DNA of 64,000 nt from Tenacibaculum sp. 190524A05c (GCF_964036595.1 NZ_OZ038523.1:2114501-2178500), one strand, 5' to 3'; positions 18,028-27,534 are shown, numbered from the stretch's first letter. Notes: a model not told the origin generated them from the sequence alone. Numbers and translations: made by a program.

Positions 18028-19014
18028 TTAAAAATCTAGTACTCTACCTCTTCGTTCATTTGAATCAGAAGCATCATCATCGTCTATATTATTTTCAACA
18101 AAAAGGAATTCTTTTAACTCATTTTGTAAATTCTGAGAAATGGAGTTTCTATCAAAGAAATTAGAAAGACTTATATATTTTCCATTTTCATCCCTTTCTT
18201 TAATAAAATACATCGCTTGAATTTTAGATATAGCTTTTAACTCAGCAAACTGTGCTTCATTTGCTTTGTTCACATCTAATAATTTTAGCTCTAAGTTTAA
18301 GTCTTTTTCACTTTTCTGAATTAAATCTTCAACCTCTATGTTTGCATTTACTTCATTCTCTACAATCGCTTCAACCTCTTTTGATGGTTCGATACTAATT
18401 TGTGGATCTTTATTTATCAATACTACTTCATCTTCTTTCTTTCTTCTCAATGTAAAAAAGCAATGAATCATAGAAATAATTATAATAAAAGGAGCTATTG
18501 TTCCATAGTAGGAACGATAAACTAAATCTGGAAAAACTACTTTTTTATTAGGGTGATCTTTCTCGTAATTCTTTAGTTGTTCCTGATATAATTTCTTTAA
18601 ACGATCTTCTGTTAAACTCCCCTCTTCATCTAATATCAAATACGATTTGAACTTACCCTCTAAGACCGTTATTTTGTGGACGAAATTCTTTCCTTCTTTT
18701 TGCTTAACCTCTTCATGATAACCATCTGAAAGATCTGTTGTAGTTAAACTATATTGGGGGAAACGTATAGAAATATCATCAAAATAAAACACCTCTAAAT
18801 CTTCTATTTGTTCTACTTCAAAAGTCTTAATTAAATATTTATTCGTTTCATAAGTATCTAATTCTAGAAGAACTACTGAAGCAATTAAAAATAAAGCAGC
18901 ATAAATTGCCGCAGAAAATTTCTTTATAAAGATTCCGTAACCAATAGCAACAATACTATTAAAAACGGGAACTATGGAAATAGCAATTATACCTACTAAT
19001 TTTAGCTTTTTCAT
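18028..19014 (-). CDS. Membrane protein with C-terminal helix-hairpin-helix, paralogue 1
   Basis: A 328-residue protein with helices at about 7-28, 34-51 and 171-190, and a ComEA/DUF655-like helix-hairpin-helix region at 244-303 (LLDVNKANEAQFAELKAIS). In ComEA this fold binds DNA, but in other proteins it can be a protein-interaction module. After an acidic DDDD linker the protein ends ERRGRVLDF, the operon's shared tail. The gap to the next gene is 14 bases. I know no named family for the N-terminal part. Confidence 0.75.
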   Translation of the reverse strand: MKKLKLVGIIAISIVPVFNSIVAIGYGIFIKKFSAAIYAALFLIASVVLLELDTYETNKYLIKTFEVEQIEDLEVFYFDDISIRFPQYSLTTTDLSDGYHEEVKQKEGKNFVHKITVLEGKFKSYLILDEEGSLTEDRLKKLYQEQLKNYEKDHPNKKVVFPDLVYRSYYGTIAPFIIIISMIHCFFTLRRKKEDEVVLINKDPQISIEPSKEVEAIVENEVNANIEVEDLIQKSEKDLNLELKLLDVNKANEAQFAELKAISKIQAMYFIKERDENGKYISLSNFFDRNSISQNLQNELKEFLFVENNIDDDDASDSNERRGRVLDF

Positions 19015-19028
19015 TTTAAAAGTTACAT

Positions 19029-19235
19029 CTATTTACTATTGTTTGACAATTTATTTTCTTTGTTTACTTCAATCTCATTTTCATGAAATTCGTGAGTAAG
19101 TTCATGTTCTAATGTTTCTCCTTCGATTAAATCTTCCAATACGCTTATATACTCTAAACATCTTTTCCCTTTTACTCCTTCAACCTTCGCTTTTACAGCT
19201 CCACTATTGGTTATTTCAATTATGATTTTCTTCAT
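19029..19235 (-). CDS. DUF2997 protein
   Basis: A 68-residue cytoplasmic protein whose opening MKKIIIEITNSGAVKAKVEG and following GKRCLEYISVLEDL fit the DUF2997 family: a short strand pair with a conserved Gly-x-x-Cys and a helix. The family is typically found next to DUF1257 (Ycf35-like) genes, as here. The C-terminal 25 residues are low-complexity and polar. Role unknown. The cysteine (residue 26) might take part in cluster or thiol chemistry, but that is speculation. Confidence 0.75.
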   Translation of the reverse strand: MKKIIIEITNSGAVKAKVEGVKGKRCLEYISVLEDLIEGETLEHELTHEFHENEIEVNKENKLSNNSK

Positions 19236-19245
19236 CTCTTAGCTA

Positions 19246-19740
19246 TTATTGGTTGATGTTATAAGTCAGTACTATAGATTTATTCTCTGTTAATTCTTCT
19301 GATTCTAGAGTTAAACCTTTAGAGCCAGCATCATTTTTTAATTTCTTGTAGACCAATTCTTGAATAACATTACCATATTCCGTTTCTATTTGGGACACTA
19401 ATTCTTGAGCCTTTTCTTCATTTGCTCCAATAAAAAACATATCAATAGCTTTACGAGTAGGATTAAATACACACTCTATTTGTACATCATCAATCTCTGA
19501 CAAAACGTGGTTTTTAACATTCAATCTCGCATTATTTGATAGATTATTTAATGCAGATTGAACAATGCTTATCTTTCTAAAAATAGAGGGATAAATTACG
19601 GTGTTATTTATAGTTGAAGTTTTAGTTTCAAGATTAGATAATAATTTTTCAGCCACAGCTCCTACAGCGATACTACCAACAGAAACTCCCGCTGCTCCTA
19701 AAAGAGCACTTGCTCCTCCAATTACGACTACTACACTCAT
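19246..19740 (-). CDS. DUF1257-like (Ycf35-like) protein with a hydrophobic N-terminus
   Basis: A 164-residue protein. Residues 1-36 are Gly/Ala/Val-rich and hydrophobic, more like a membrane-inserting segment than a cleavable signal. The rest is alpha/beta; the C-terminal part (VIQELVYKKLKNDAGSKGL, then a strand) resembles the end of DUF1257, the Ycf35 family of cyanobacteria and plastids. The neighbouring DUF2997 gene supports this. Similarity is weak by eye, so the family call is tentative. Function is not known for any member to my knowledge. Confidence 0.55.
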   Translation of the reverse strand: MSVVVVIGGASALLGAAGVSVGSIAVGAVAEKLLSNLETKTSTINNTVIYPSIFRKISIVQSALNNLSNNARLNVKNHVLSEIDDVQIECVFNPTRKAIDMFFIGANEEKAQELVSQIETEYGNVIQELVYKKLKNDAGSKGLTLESEELTENKSIVLTYNINQ

Positions 19741-19758
19741 TATAATTACTTTTTCCTT

Positions 19759-21432
19759 TTAAAAATCTATTGTTCTTCCTCCTCTTCTTGGCTGGCTATT
19801 TGGTGATGGTTTAAAATCATCAAAACCATCTTTGTCAACAACTACGGCTTCTTCAATGAATTCATTGTCATTAATGGTTGTTGCTGATACAGCTCTAACA
19901 TTTGCCCATTGTCGAATTGCCTCAATATTTTCTGCTTGAGTAACTTTTAAAGGAACCGTATTTTCAATAGATTTTTCAAAATCTTCAAAGGTTAATTTTC
20001 TTCGTTGATCAAAAGCTTCGAATAATGCAGAAATAACTACTTGTTCAATCTCAGCTCCTGTAAAACCTTCAGTTTTTTCTACAAGAATATCAAGATATTT
20101 CTGCTCACTAAAATCAGCTTCAAGAACTTCTTTATTCTTTAATTTCTTACGCAAATGCACTTTAAAAATTGCCGCTCTTTCAACTTTAGTTGGTAAGTCG
20201 ACAAAAAAGATTTCATCAAAACGTCCTTTTCGCATTAACTCAGGAGGCAATAAATCAATTTTGTTAGCTGTTGCAACAACGAAAACAAACTTTCGTTTCT
20301 CCTGCATCCAACTTAAAAAAGTTCCAAAAATACGAGTTGAAGTACCGCTATCTCCAGAAGAACCAATTCCTGTAAATCCTTTTTCAATCTCATCAATCCA
20401 TAATACACAAGGCGCAATTGCTTCGGCAGTTTGAATTACCTTTCTCATATTAGCTTCACTACTTCCTACGATTCCACCAAAAACACTTCCAACATCAAAC
20501 CTCAGTAATGGTAAATTCCATTCGGAACTTAATGATTTCGCTATTAACGATTTTCCACAACCTGGAACCCCAGTAATTAAAACTCCTTTGGGCGAAGGAA
20601 GATTATATTGTTTTGCTACACTTCCCCAAGAATTAGATCTTTTATAAATCCAATTTTTAATATTATTTAAACCTCCAACGCTTTTCATATCTATTTTTGG
20701 AGATAAAAACTCAAGAATACCAGATCTTTTTATCAGTTGTTTTTTCTCTTCCTTTATCGCTTCAATATCACTCAAACTTAAAGTACCATCTCTTGTGATT
20801 GCTAATGCCAATGCATTCTCAGCCTCATGTAAAGTTAGTCCTGATGCAGCATCACTTAGTTTCTTCAAATCTTCATTATCGACTCGAAGCTTTAATTTTT
20901 CGTTGTCTTTATTCGCATCTATAATATTCTTGTATACTTTCTGAATTTCCTCATTATTTGGCAATTCAAAATCCATCAAACAAATTTGCTTTGACAAATC
21001 ATCTGGAACAAAAATATCATGACCAACGATTATTATTGTCTTAGAATACTCTGACATTTTGAGCTGATAAACCAAATCTTTAATTTTTCTAATTAAGACT
21101 TGATTTGGATGATTTTCACAACATCGCTTTAAATCAAAATATAAATCTTTTAAAATGAAAACCGCATCTTCCTTGTAATTTTCAATATACTCAAGTATGC
21201 TTATTGCATTCTTAATATCTGGTTTTACAACTTTTCCATTATTCTCTATTCCTTTAGTAACACTCCATTGAAAAACTTCTTTTTTAAACTTAAAGTGATT
21301 TTTTTCATTTACCATTTGATCAATTAATTCAATAAGTCTTTCTTCTTCCCAAGTAGTAATATATAATATTGGGAATCGAGCTTTGATATGATTCACTAAA
21401 GATTGTTCAAACTGAAGATATTGTGATTTCAT
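19759..21432 (-). CDS. AAA+ ATPase, Ycf46-like, first gene of the operon
   Basis: A 557-residue cytoplasmic ATPase. Residues 1-235: a degenerate nucleotide-binding-like region (RFPILYITTWEEERLIELI) as in Ycf46. Residues 245-495: a complete classical AAA module with Walker A GVPGCGKS (288-295), pore-loop-like GSVFGGIVG, Walker B CVLWIDEIE (Asp347, Glu348), sensor-1 Asn390, arginine-finger region RKGRFDE (401-407) and the lid with GFTGAEIEQVV. The C-terminal 60 residues hold an acidic stretch and end RRGGRTIDF, the tail shared with both membrane paralogues. The protein should form a ring and remodel a partner, plausibly the co-encoded ones. Confidence 0.9.
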   Translation of the reverse strand: MKSQYLQFEQSLVNHIKARFPILYITTWEEERLIELIDQMVNEKNHFKFKKEVFQWSVTKGIENNGKVVKPDIKNAISILEYIENYKEDAVFILKDLYFDLKRCCENHPNQVLIRKIKDLVYQLKMSEYSKTIIIVGHDIFVPDDLSKQICLMDFELPNNEEIQKVYKNIIDANKDNEKLKLRVDNEDLKKLSDAASGLTLHEAENALALAITRDGTLSLSDIEAIKEEKKQLIKRSGILEFLSPKIDMKSVGGLNNIKNWIYKRSNSWGSVAKQYNLPSPKGVLITGVPGCGKSLIAKSLSSEWNLPLLRFDVGSVFGGIVGSSEANMRKVIQTAEAIAPCVLWIDEIEKGFTGIGSSGDSGTSTRIFGTFLSWMQEKRKFVFVVATANKIDLLPPELMRKGRFDEIFFVDLPTKVERAAIFKVHLRKKLKNKEVLEADFSEQKYLDILVEKTEGFTGAEIEQVVISALFEAFDQRRKLTFEDFEKSIENTVPLKVTQAENIEAIRQWANVRAVSATTINDNEFIEEAVVVDKDGFDDFKPSPNSQPRRGGRTIDF

Positions 21433-21572
21433 TGCGATTTTTTGTTGATTCTGCTATAAAACTACTTAATAAGAACTTATTTTAAAAGGAATATCAATAT
21501 CTTTTTCAAACCATTTCTTTCGTAAGAATTAAAAGTGGATAACGACATAAAACTAAAATTCAGAATTTATCC

Positions 21573-22793
21573 ATGAAAAGATCTAAACTTACTATTCCGA
21601 ACGATAAAGGATATCAACTTAATGCTTTTTTAGAATTACCTGCTAATCAAAAACCAGAGTTCTATGCAATTTTTGCGCACTGTTTTACGTGTACAAGTTC
21701 TTTAAGTGCCGTAAAAAACATAAGTAGAGCTCTTACTAATTATGGTTTCGGAGTTGTACGCTTTGATTTTACAGGTTTAGGTAAAAGCGAGGGAGAATTT
21801 CATGAAAGTCATTTTTCAGCTAATGTGACAGATTTAATTGCTGTGAGCAACTACATGGAAGAGTATTTTCAAGCTCCTTCCTTGTTGGTTGGTCATTCTC
21901 TTGGTGGAGCGGCTGTAATTACCGCTGCTTCAAAGTTAACTTCTGTAAGAGCTGTTGCAACTATTGGTGCTCCTGCGGATGTTGAACATGTTACTCACTT
22001 ATTCTCTCATGGAATTCATGAAGTTCAAGAAAAAGGAGAGGTTGATATTAATATTGGTGGAAGACCATTCAAAATAAATAGAGATTTCGTAGATAATTTC
22101 ACCAAAACAGATTTACCTGAGATCGTTAGAAATTTGAGAAAGCCAATCCTAATCATGCATTCTCCAATCGATAGAATTGTTGGTATAAAAAATGCCGAAA
22201 AAATTTACGTAAACGCCCATCATCCAAAGAGTTTTGTAACCTTAGATAATGCAGATCATTTATTAACTAATCCTGAGGATAGTAAATATGCCGGAAATGT
22301 AATTGGAACTTGGGTACAACGATATTTCCCAAAGAAAATCATTCAAAAATTAGACACTGATCAAGATCAAGCTGTTGGACATTTGAATTTAGTAGAAGAT
22401 AATTTCACCACTAAAATTCAAGCTAGTAATCATAACTTAATTGCTGATGAACCTGAAAGTGTTGGTGGAGACGATTTTGGTCCTTCTCCATTCGATCTCT
22501 TAAACGCAGCGCTTATTGCGTGTACAACAATGACTTTAAAAATGTATGCCAATAGAAAGCAATGGGATTTACAAGAAGTTTATGTTTATGTCACTCGAGT
22601 GAAGAAATCAAGTGAAGAATTAGGGATCACTTCAGAAAAATTGAATCGACACGATTTCTTTACCAAAAAGATTAAGTTAGTCGGTAATTTGGATGAAAAA
22701 CAAAAAGCTCGTTTACTAGAAATTGCAGCAAAATGTCCGGTTCATAACACATTGGAAAACCAAGCGTACTTTGAATCTAGTTTAATTGATTAG
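21573..22793 (+). CDS. Alpha/beta hydrolase-OsmC fusion protein
   Basis: A 406-residue cytoplasmic protein of two parts. Residues 1-260: alpha/beta hydrolase with the nucleophile in GHSLGG and a late histidine in DNADHLL. Residues about 275-406: OsmC-like peroxiredoxin, with the redox cysteines in ACTTMTLKMYA and KCPVHNTL. OsmC proteins reduce organic hydroperoxides with thiols. The fusion is known in proteobacteria and Bacteroidota as a bifunctional protein. It is divergent from the AAA operon (140 bases between) and followed, 30 bases on, by selO. Confidence 0.93.
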   Translation: MKRSKLTIPNDKGYQLNAFLELPANQKPEFYAIFAHCFTCTSSLSAVKNISRALTNYGFGVVRFDFTGLGKSEGEFHESHFSANVTDLIAVSNYMEEYFQAPSLLVGHSLGGAAVITAASKLTSVRAVATIGAPADVEHVTHLFSHGIHEVQEKGEVDINIGGRPFKINRDFVDNFTKTDLPEIVRNLRKPILIMHSPIDRIVGIKNAEKIYVNAHHPKSFVTLDNADHLLTNPEDSKYAGNVIGTWVQRYFPKKIIQKLDTDQDQAVGHLNLVEDNFTTKIQASNHNLIADEPESVGGDDFGPSPFDLLNAALIACTTMTLKMYANRKQWDLQEVYVYVTRVKKSSEELGITSEKLNRHDFFTKKIKLVGNLDEKQKARLLEIAAKCPVHNTLENQAYFESSLID

Positions 22794-22823
22794 GCGTATC
22801 TTTATAGTTCCTAAAAATAGTCC

Positions 22824-24386
22824 ATGATTTTTAACCTTAACGATACGTTTAACAAAGAACTTCCAGCAGATATAACTCAGGAAAATTCAAGAAGACAAGT
22901 ATATAATGCTTGTTATTCTTTTGTTACTCCAAAGCAAACTTCAAACCCTGAACTGATACATTTTTCAGATGACTTTTTAAATGAAGTTGGAATTACAAAA
23001 GAGGATGCTCAAAGTGAAGAATTCCTTAAGGTATTTTCTGGAAATAAAGTATTGAAAAATACGCATCCTTATGCCATGTGTTATGGCGGACATCAATTTG
23101 GTCATTGGGCTGGACAATTAGGAGATGGTAGGGCAATTAATCTGTTTGAAATTGATTATAACGATAAACATTGGACTTTTCAATTGAAAGGTGCAGGTGA
23201 AACTCCATATTCAAGAACTGCGGATGGATTAGCCGTTTTACGTTCTTCAATAAGAGAACATTTATGTAGTGAAGCCATGCATTATTTAGGTGTTCCCACT
23301 ACTAGATCTTTAGCGCTAAGTTTAACGGGAGATCAAGTAATGAGAGACATTATGTACAATGGAAACGCAGCTTATGAAAAAGGAGCTGTAGTTTGTAGAG
23401 TCGCTCCTAGTTTTATTCGTTTTGGGAATTTTGAAATTTTTGCAGCTAGACAAGATAATGAAACGCTTAAAAAGCTTGCTGATTACACTATCGAGCATTT
23501 TTATTCGAACATTACTTCAACAGGAAAACAAAAGTATTTAGATTTTCTAACGGAAGTTCGAAATAGAACTATCGATATGATTGTTCATTGGCAACGTGTT
23601 GGGTTTGTTCATGGTGTAATGAATACGGATAATTTATCTATTCTTGGATTAACGATTGATTATGGACCTTATGGTTGGTTAGAAGGATTTGATTATGAAT
23701 GGACTCCGAATACCACTGATGCTCAAAACAAAAGATATCGTTTTGGTAATCAGCCATACATTGCCATGTGGAATTTATACAAACTTGCTAATGCCTTATA
23801 TCCATTAATTGAAGAAGTAGATCCGTTACAGACAATATTGAATAAATATGAAGCTCTGTATTTGAAACAGTATGAGGTTATGATGAAGCAAAAATTAGGC
23901 TTGGACACTAAATCAGATTATTCTTCCCTTATTTCCGGTATCGAGAAAACATTACAATTAATTGAAACGGACTATACTATATTCTTTAGAAAACTATCAT
24001 TGGTTACTAAAAACGATACTCCAGCAAATTCAATACTGAAAATATCGGATGCATTTTATAACGAAGAAGAGCTTCGAGAAGAAAATAAAAAACAGTGGTT
24101 ATCTTGGTTTGCTCAGTATATTGAAACTATTCAATCATTAGATTCAACAGATGAAGAAAGAGCTGCACGAATGAATACTGTAAATCCGAAATATGTTTTA
24201 CGAAATTACATGGCGCAATTAGCTATTGATGACGCAAATAAAGGAAACTATGATTTAATTGATGAATTATATCAACTGTTAAAAAACCCATATGATGAAC
24301 AACCAACTTACGAGAAATGGTTCGCCAAACGTCCAGAATGGGCTCGTCATAAAGTGGGTTGCTCAATGTTATCTTGTAGTTCTTAA
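22824..24386 (+). CDS. selO: Protein adenylyltransferase SelO (YdiU family)
   Basis: A 520-residue member of the pseudokinase-fold family that transfers AMP to proteins and takes part in the oxidative stress response. Conserved parts include YGGHQFGHWAGQLGDGRA, the FQLKGAGETPYSR stretch, the RSSIREH motif, GVMNTDN and DYGPYG, and the redox-linked C-terminal cysteine end (CSMLSCSS). Length is normal. It is likely in one transcript with the hydrolase-OsmC gene. The end of the gene is four bases from that of the endonuclease gene on the other strand. Confidence 0.95.
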   Translation: MIFNLNDTFNKELPADITQENSRRQVYNACYSFVTPKQTSNPELIHFSDDFLNEVGITKEDAQSEEFLKVFSGNKVLKNTHPYAMCYGGHQFGHWAGQLGDGRAINLFEIDYNDKHWTFQLKGAGETPYSRTADGLAVLRSSIREHLCSEAMHYLGVPTTRSLALSLTGDQVMRDIMYNGNAAYEKGAVVCRVAPSFIRFGNFEIFAARQDNETLKKLADYTIEHFYSNITSTGKQKYLDFLTEVRNRTIDMIVHWQRVGFVHGVMNTDNLSILGLTIDYGPYGWLEGFDYEWTPNTTDAQNKRYRFGNQPYIAMWNLYKLANALYPLIEEVDPLQTILNKYEALYLKQYEVMMKQKLGLDTKSDYSSLISGIEKTLQLIETDYTIFFRKLSLVTKNDTPANSILKISDAFYNEEELREENKKQWLSWFAQYIETIQSLDSTDEERAARMNTVNPKYVLRNYMAQLAIDDANKGNYDLIDELYQLLKNPYDEQPTYEKWFAKRPEWARHKVGCSMLSCSS

Positions 24387-24390
24387 ACTT

Positions 24391-27300
24391 TTACTTAAGC
24401 AATACTTTCTTAACGATTTTTCCTTTACTCGTATCGAGTTGTAAAATGTATAATCCAGTCGCTAACTTTTTCATTGGAACACTATTGTTTCCATTTCCAA
24501 TAAAACTAGAAGTAACTATTTTCTGTCCTGAAATATTGAATAAAGTTACATCAGTATTCTCATGAATTCCTTTTACCTGAATCGTGTTATGATCATCTAC
24601 AAAAACCGTAACCGATTGTAAAGAAGCATCATCTACATTTAAAACAGATTGACTTGTGTGTAAATAAAAACGTCCAGTTCCTGAAACATTCTCAGTTAAC
24701 TGTTTTGTGTAATTAGAAGATCCATCTAATAATGTAAAAACTCCTTCAACTCGGTCTTCCAAGTACATTTCATATCCTGTTGGTAAATTCGAAGATTCAG
24801 CAGCAATTGTTATCTCCATATTTCCTGAAGCATTAACACCCAATGGAATAACTTCACTAAATGTATCATTTGATAATGATTGAATGGCAAGCTTCTGTCC
24901 TTGGCTATTTTCAACCAATTCTGAATAGATTATTAAATCTGTACTTGCTCCATCAAAAATTGTAGAATCCCAACCATTATCCCATCCTGAAGTTGCTCCC
25001 TGAACGTATAAAATGTCTGTTTCCTTATCTGAATTGCCATCTACACTTAACATCAACTTTATACTTGAATGATTTTGGTTAATTCCTTTTGCGAATGTAT
25101 CTGAAGACTGATGACTTTGTAAAGATTCAGGAAAACTAAAGTTCCCACCAGTTGTATTCGATCTTACAAAGAAACCTTGACCTGGAGCAATATAATAGAT
25201 TCCATTTAAAATTGCCAATGCCTGATTTACTGTTGAATATTGACTCGTAGCTTGATTCCAGAACCAAATAGTTTCTTCCTCAAGAATTCCTGTATTTAAA
25301 CTTAATAAATTATTTGAACCTGTAGGAGAAGAATGATTTGCAGTTACATAAGAAGGGAAAGGATTTCCGATCAAATTAAAGCCATTTCCTCCTACTCCAC
25401 CATCAGCAATTGCTATTGTAACATCATTTAAAGGCATGGCTCCACTAAATGAAACATCATCTGCAGCAGTTAATTTTATTGAACGCCCTTCTCCACTAGC
25501 TAAACTTCCAGTTGTTGAGGCGTTAGCGTAAGTCCAACCTGGAGTTGAATTATCATAATCTCCAATACCAATATTTCCTGATGAACCTGATGCTAAGCTA
25601 TGATTACCAATTATATCTTGAATTGTTTCATTCGTAACTGTTGATGAAACCAAATACCAATTTGTTGTTCCTAATGATCTGTTATAGGTCAAATCAAAAC
25701 TAGTAGAGTTTTGTGCAATCAAAGAAGCTCCTGAATTCACAGTTACAGTTCCTGAAGTTGTAAGATTTGTTCCTACTGTTAAAGATGCTCCTGGATCAAG
25801 AGTTAAATTTGCCACTGAAATACTTCCACTAGCACTAACATCTTTCCCAGATCCAATCATAACATTTGTATTACTAGGAACCGTTGCAAAACTCCAGTTC
25901 GATGTTGTATTCCAATCGCTATCGGTATTTCCTGTGAAAATATTTGTAGTTCCGGCAATATGAAATCCAATATTCGTAAAAGTGTCTGAAGCGAAAGAAT
26001 CCCATTCAGCAGCAGAATATGTTGTTGTTGGTCCACTAACTGTTGATTTTCTAACTAAAGTTGTATTTATTGCAAAATTCCCTGAACCTCCGTCAAAAGT
26101 TCCAATAATATCAATAAGTACGTCATTTTTAAACAATCCTACTGGATCATTTCCATTAAATGATAATTCGGAAGCATTTGAGGTTTGATTTGCTTTATTT
26201 GTAATATCTGTAGAAGCCCCAGAATTGGCAACCACGTGAACATTTCCATTTGCTAAATTCCCTGTTAAGGATAGACCACTCGACCAAGCTCCTGCTCCAT
26301 TAGTTTGTCTTTTTATTGAATACACACTTAAATCAACTGTACTTCCCGTGTAATTTGCTATTTCTAGTGCTTTATTTACAGAAGATCCTTCAATATATTC
26401 CGAGAAAAATAGTTCTGAAGCAAATCCAGTTTGTACTGCAGTTGTTACCATGATTTGAGTACTGGAAACAGAAGTATTTCCTGCTGCATCATACGCTTGA
26501 ACAGTAACATTATACGTTGTCGAACCTGTTAAACCTGTTGCATTGTAACTCGTTGTATTCGATGTTCCTACTTGAACATTATTTAATAGAATATTATATC
26601 CAGTTACTGCTGTATTATCTGTAGACGCTGACCAAGAAACTGTAAACGAAGTTGAAGCAATATTTGAAGAAGCTAATCCCGTTGGAACTGTTGGTGCTTC
26701 AGTATCACCTCCTCCACCTCCACCAAATAGATCTTCAGCTTGTGGTCCGCCCCAAATTTCAGTTGCAAAAGCAGGATTATCTATAAATGGATTTCTATTT
26801 CCCTGTGCATAAGTTCCTGCACTATCATGATACGTATTTCGTTGTTTTTCAAAATCAGAAACAGGATCTTCCGCATTCCAATCTAGAAATAAATCTATCA
26901 TATCATCTGGAGTTGAAGCACTACTTCCAACACCTAACAAAGTTGGTAAACATTGACTTCCATATCGTAAATACATGTACATAGCAATTCTAGCAACATC
27001 ACCTTTCCATTCATCTCCAGGATACCAGCCTCCAGTAACAGCTCCAGCGTTTCCAGTTCCATCCGCAAAAAGTGAATTTCCTCTAGATGAATTTGTGTTT
27101 GTATCACAAGGTCTTAAATTATGTGCATCCGCATATGGAGGGCCACTTGTACCTGAAGCATCCAAATCAGGATTGGCTAAAGAATTTGCAAACACGTGTT
27201 CTCTATTCCATAACCCTGTACAACTTCCTGGTCCACATGTTGCTGTTTTACTTCTTTCTCTATCATTATCCTGATTACCATCTGAACCATTTTCATAACC

Positions 27301-27534
27301 ATAAATCAATAAAACTTCACTACTGTTCAATGGATTTTCATCTGTAATTTGAGAAGCATCCCAAATATTTGAATAAGACAAACTGTTCGTATGTGTATTA
27401 ATAATCTTTGTTGCCAATTCATTTTTCAAACTAACTCCAGTTAGATTCAAATTAACATCATTATAATACGTAGGAATTTGTGCTGATACTTTTATTGCAA
27501 CAAGTAACAGCGATAGAAGTAATAATTTCTTCAT
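24391..27534 (-). CDS. Secreted endonuclease I family nuclease with fn3, lamin-tail and T9SS domains
   Basis: A 1047-residue extracellular protein. Signal peptide 1-19 (KVSAQ). Residues 20-270: endonuclease I family (PF04231 type) with LWNREHVFANS (His113) and ADAHNLRP (His138), the metal and catalytic His pair. Residues about 278-366: a fibronectin type III domain. Residues about 370-500: a lamin-tail-like domain (LFFSEYIEGSSVNKALEI). A Ser/Thr/Asn-rich beta region follows. The last 80 residues are a T9SS type A sorting domain ending ATGLYILQLDTSKGKIVKK. It should degrade extracellular DNA. A C-run lies 10-13 bases before the ATG. Confidence 0.93.
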   Translation of the reverse strand: MKKLLLLSLLLVAIKVSAQIPTYYNDVNLNLTGVSLKNELATKIINTHTNSLSYSNIWDASQITDENPLNSSEVLLIYGYENGSDGNQDNDRERSKTATCGPGSCTGLWNREHVFANSLANPDLDASGTSGPPYADAHNLRPCDTNTNSSRGNSLFADGTGNAGAVTGGWYPGDEWKGDVARIAMYMYLRYGSQCLPTLLGVGSSASTPDDMIDLFLDWNAEDPVSDFEKQRNTYHDSAGTYAQGNRNPFIDNPAFATEIWGGPQAEDLFGGGGGGDTEAPTVPTGLASSNIASTSFTVSWSASTDNTAVTGYNILLNNVQVGTSNTTSYNATGLTGSTTYNVTVQAYDAAGNTSVSSTQIMVTTAVQTGFASELFFSEYIEGSSVNKALEIANYTGSTVDLSVYSIKRQTNGAGAWSSGLSLTGNLANGNVHVVANSGASTDITNKANQTSNASELSFNGNDPVGLFKNDVLIDIIGTFDGGSGNFAINTTLVRKSTVSGPTTTYSAAEWDSFASDTFTNIGFHIAGTTNIFTGNTDSDWNTTSNWSFATVPSNTNVMIGSGKDVSASGSISVANLTLDPGASLTVGTNLTTSGTVTVNSGASLIAQNSTSFDLTYNRSLGTTNWYLVSSTVTNETIQDIIGNHSLASGSSGNIGIGDYDNSTPGWTYANASTTGSLASGEGRSIKLTAADDVSFSGAMPLNDVTIAIADGGVGGNGFNLIGNPFPSYVTANHSSPTGSNNLLSLNTGILEEETIWFWNQATSQYSTVNQALAILNGIYYIAPGQGFFVRSNTTGGNFSFPESLQSHQSSDTFAKGINQNHSSIKLMLSVDGNSDKETDILYVQGATSGWDNGWDSTIFDGASTDLIIYSELVENSQGQKLAIQSLSNDTFSEVIPLGVNASGNMEITIAAESSNLPTGYEMYLEDRVEGVFTLLDGSSNYTKQLTENVSGTGRFYLHTSQSVLNVDDASLQSVTVFVDDHNTIQVKGIHENTDVTLFNISGQKIVTSSFIGNGNNSVPMKKLATGLYILQLDTSKGKIVKKVLLK

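Noticed and set aside
26787..27347. Plus-strand open frames inside the endonuclease gene
   Set aside because: They lie opposite the catalytic domain, whose motifs are intact on the minus strand.
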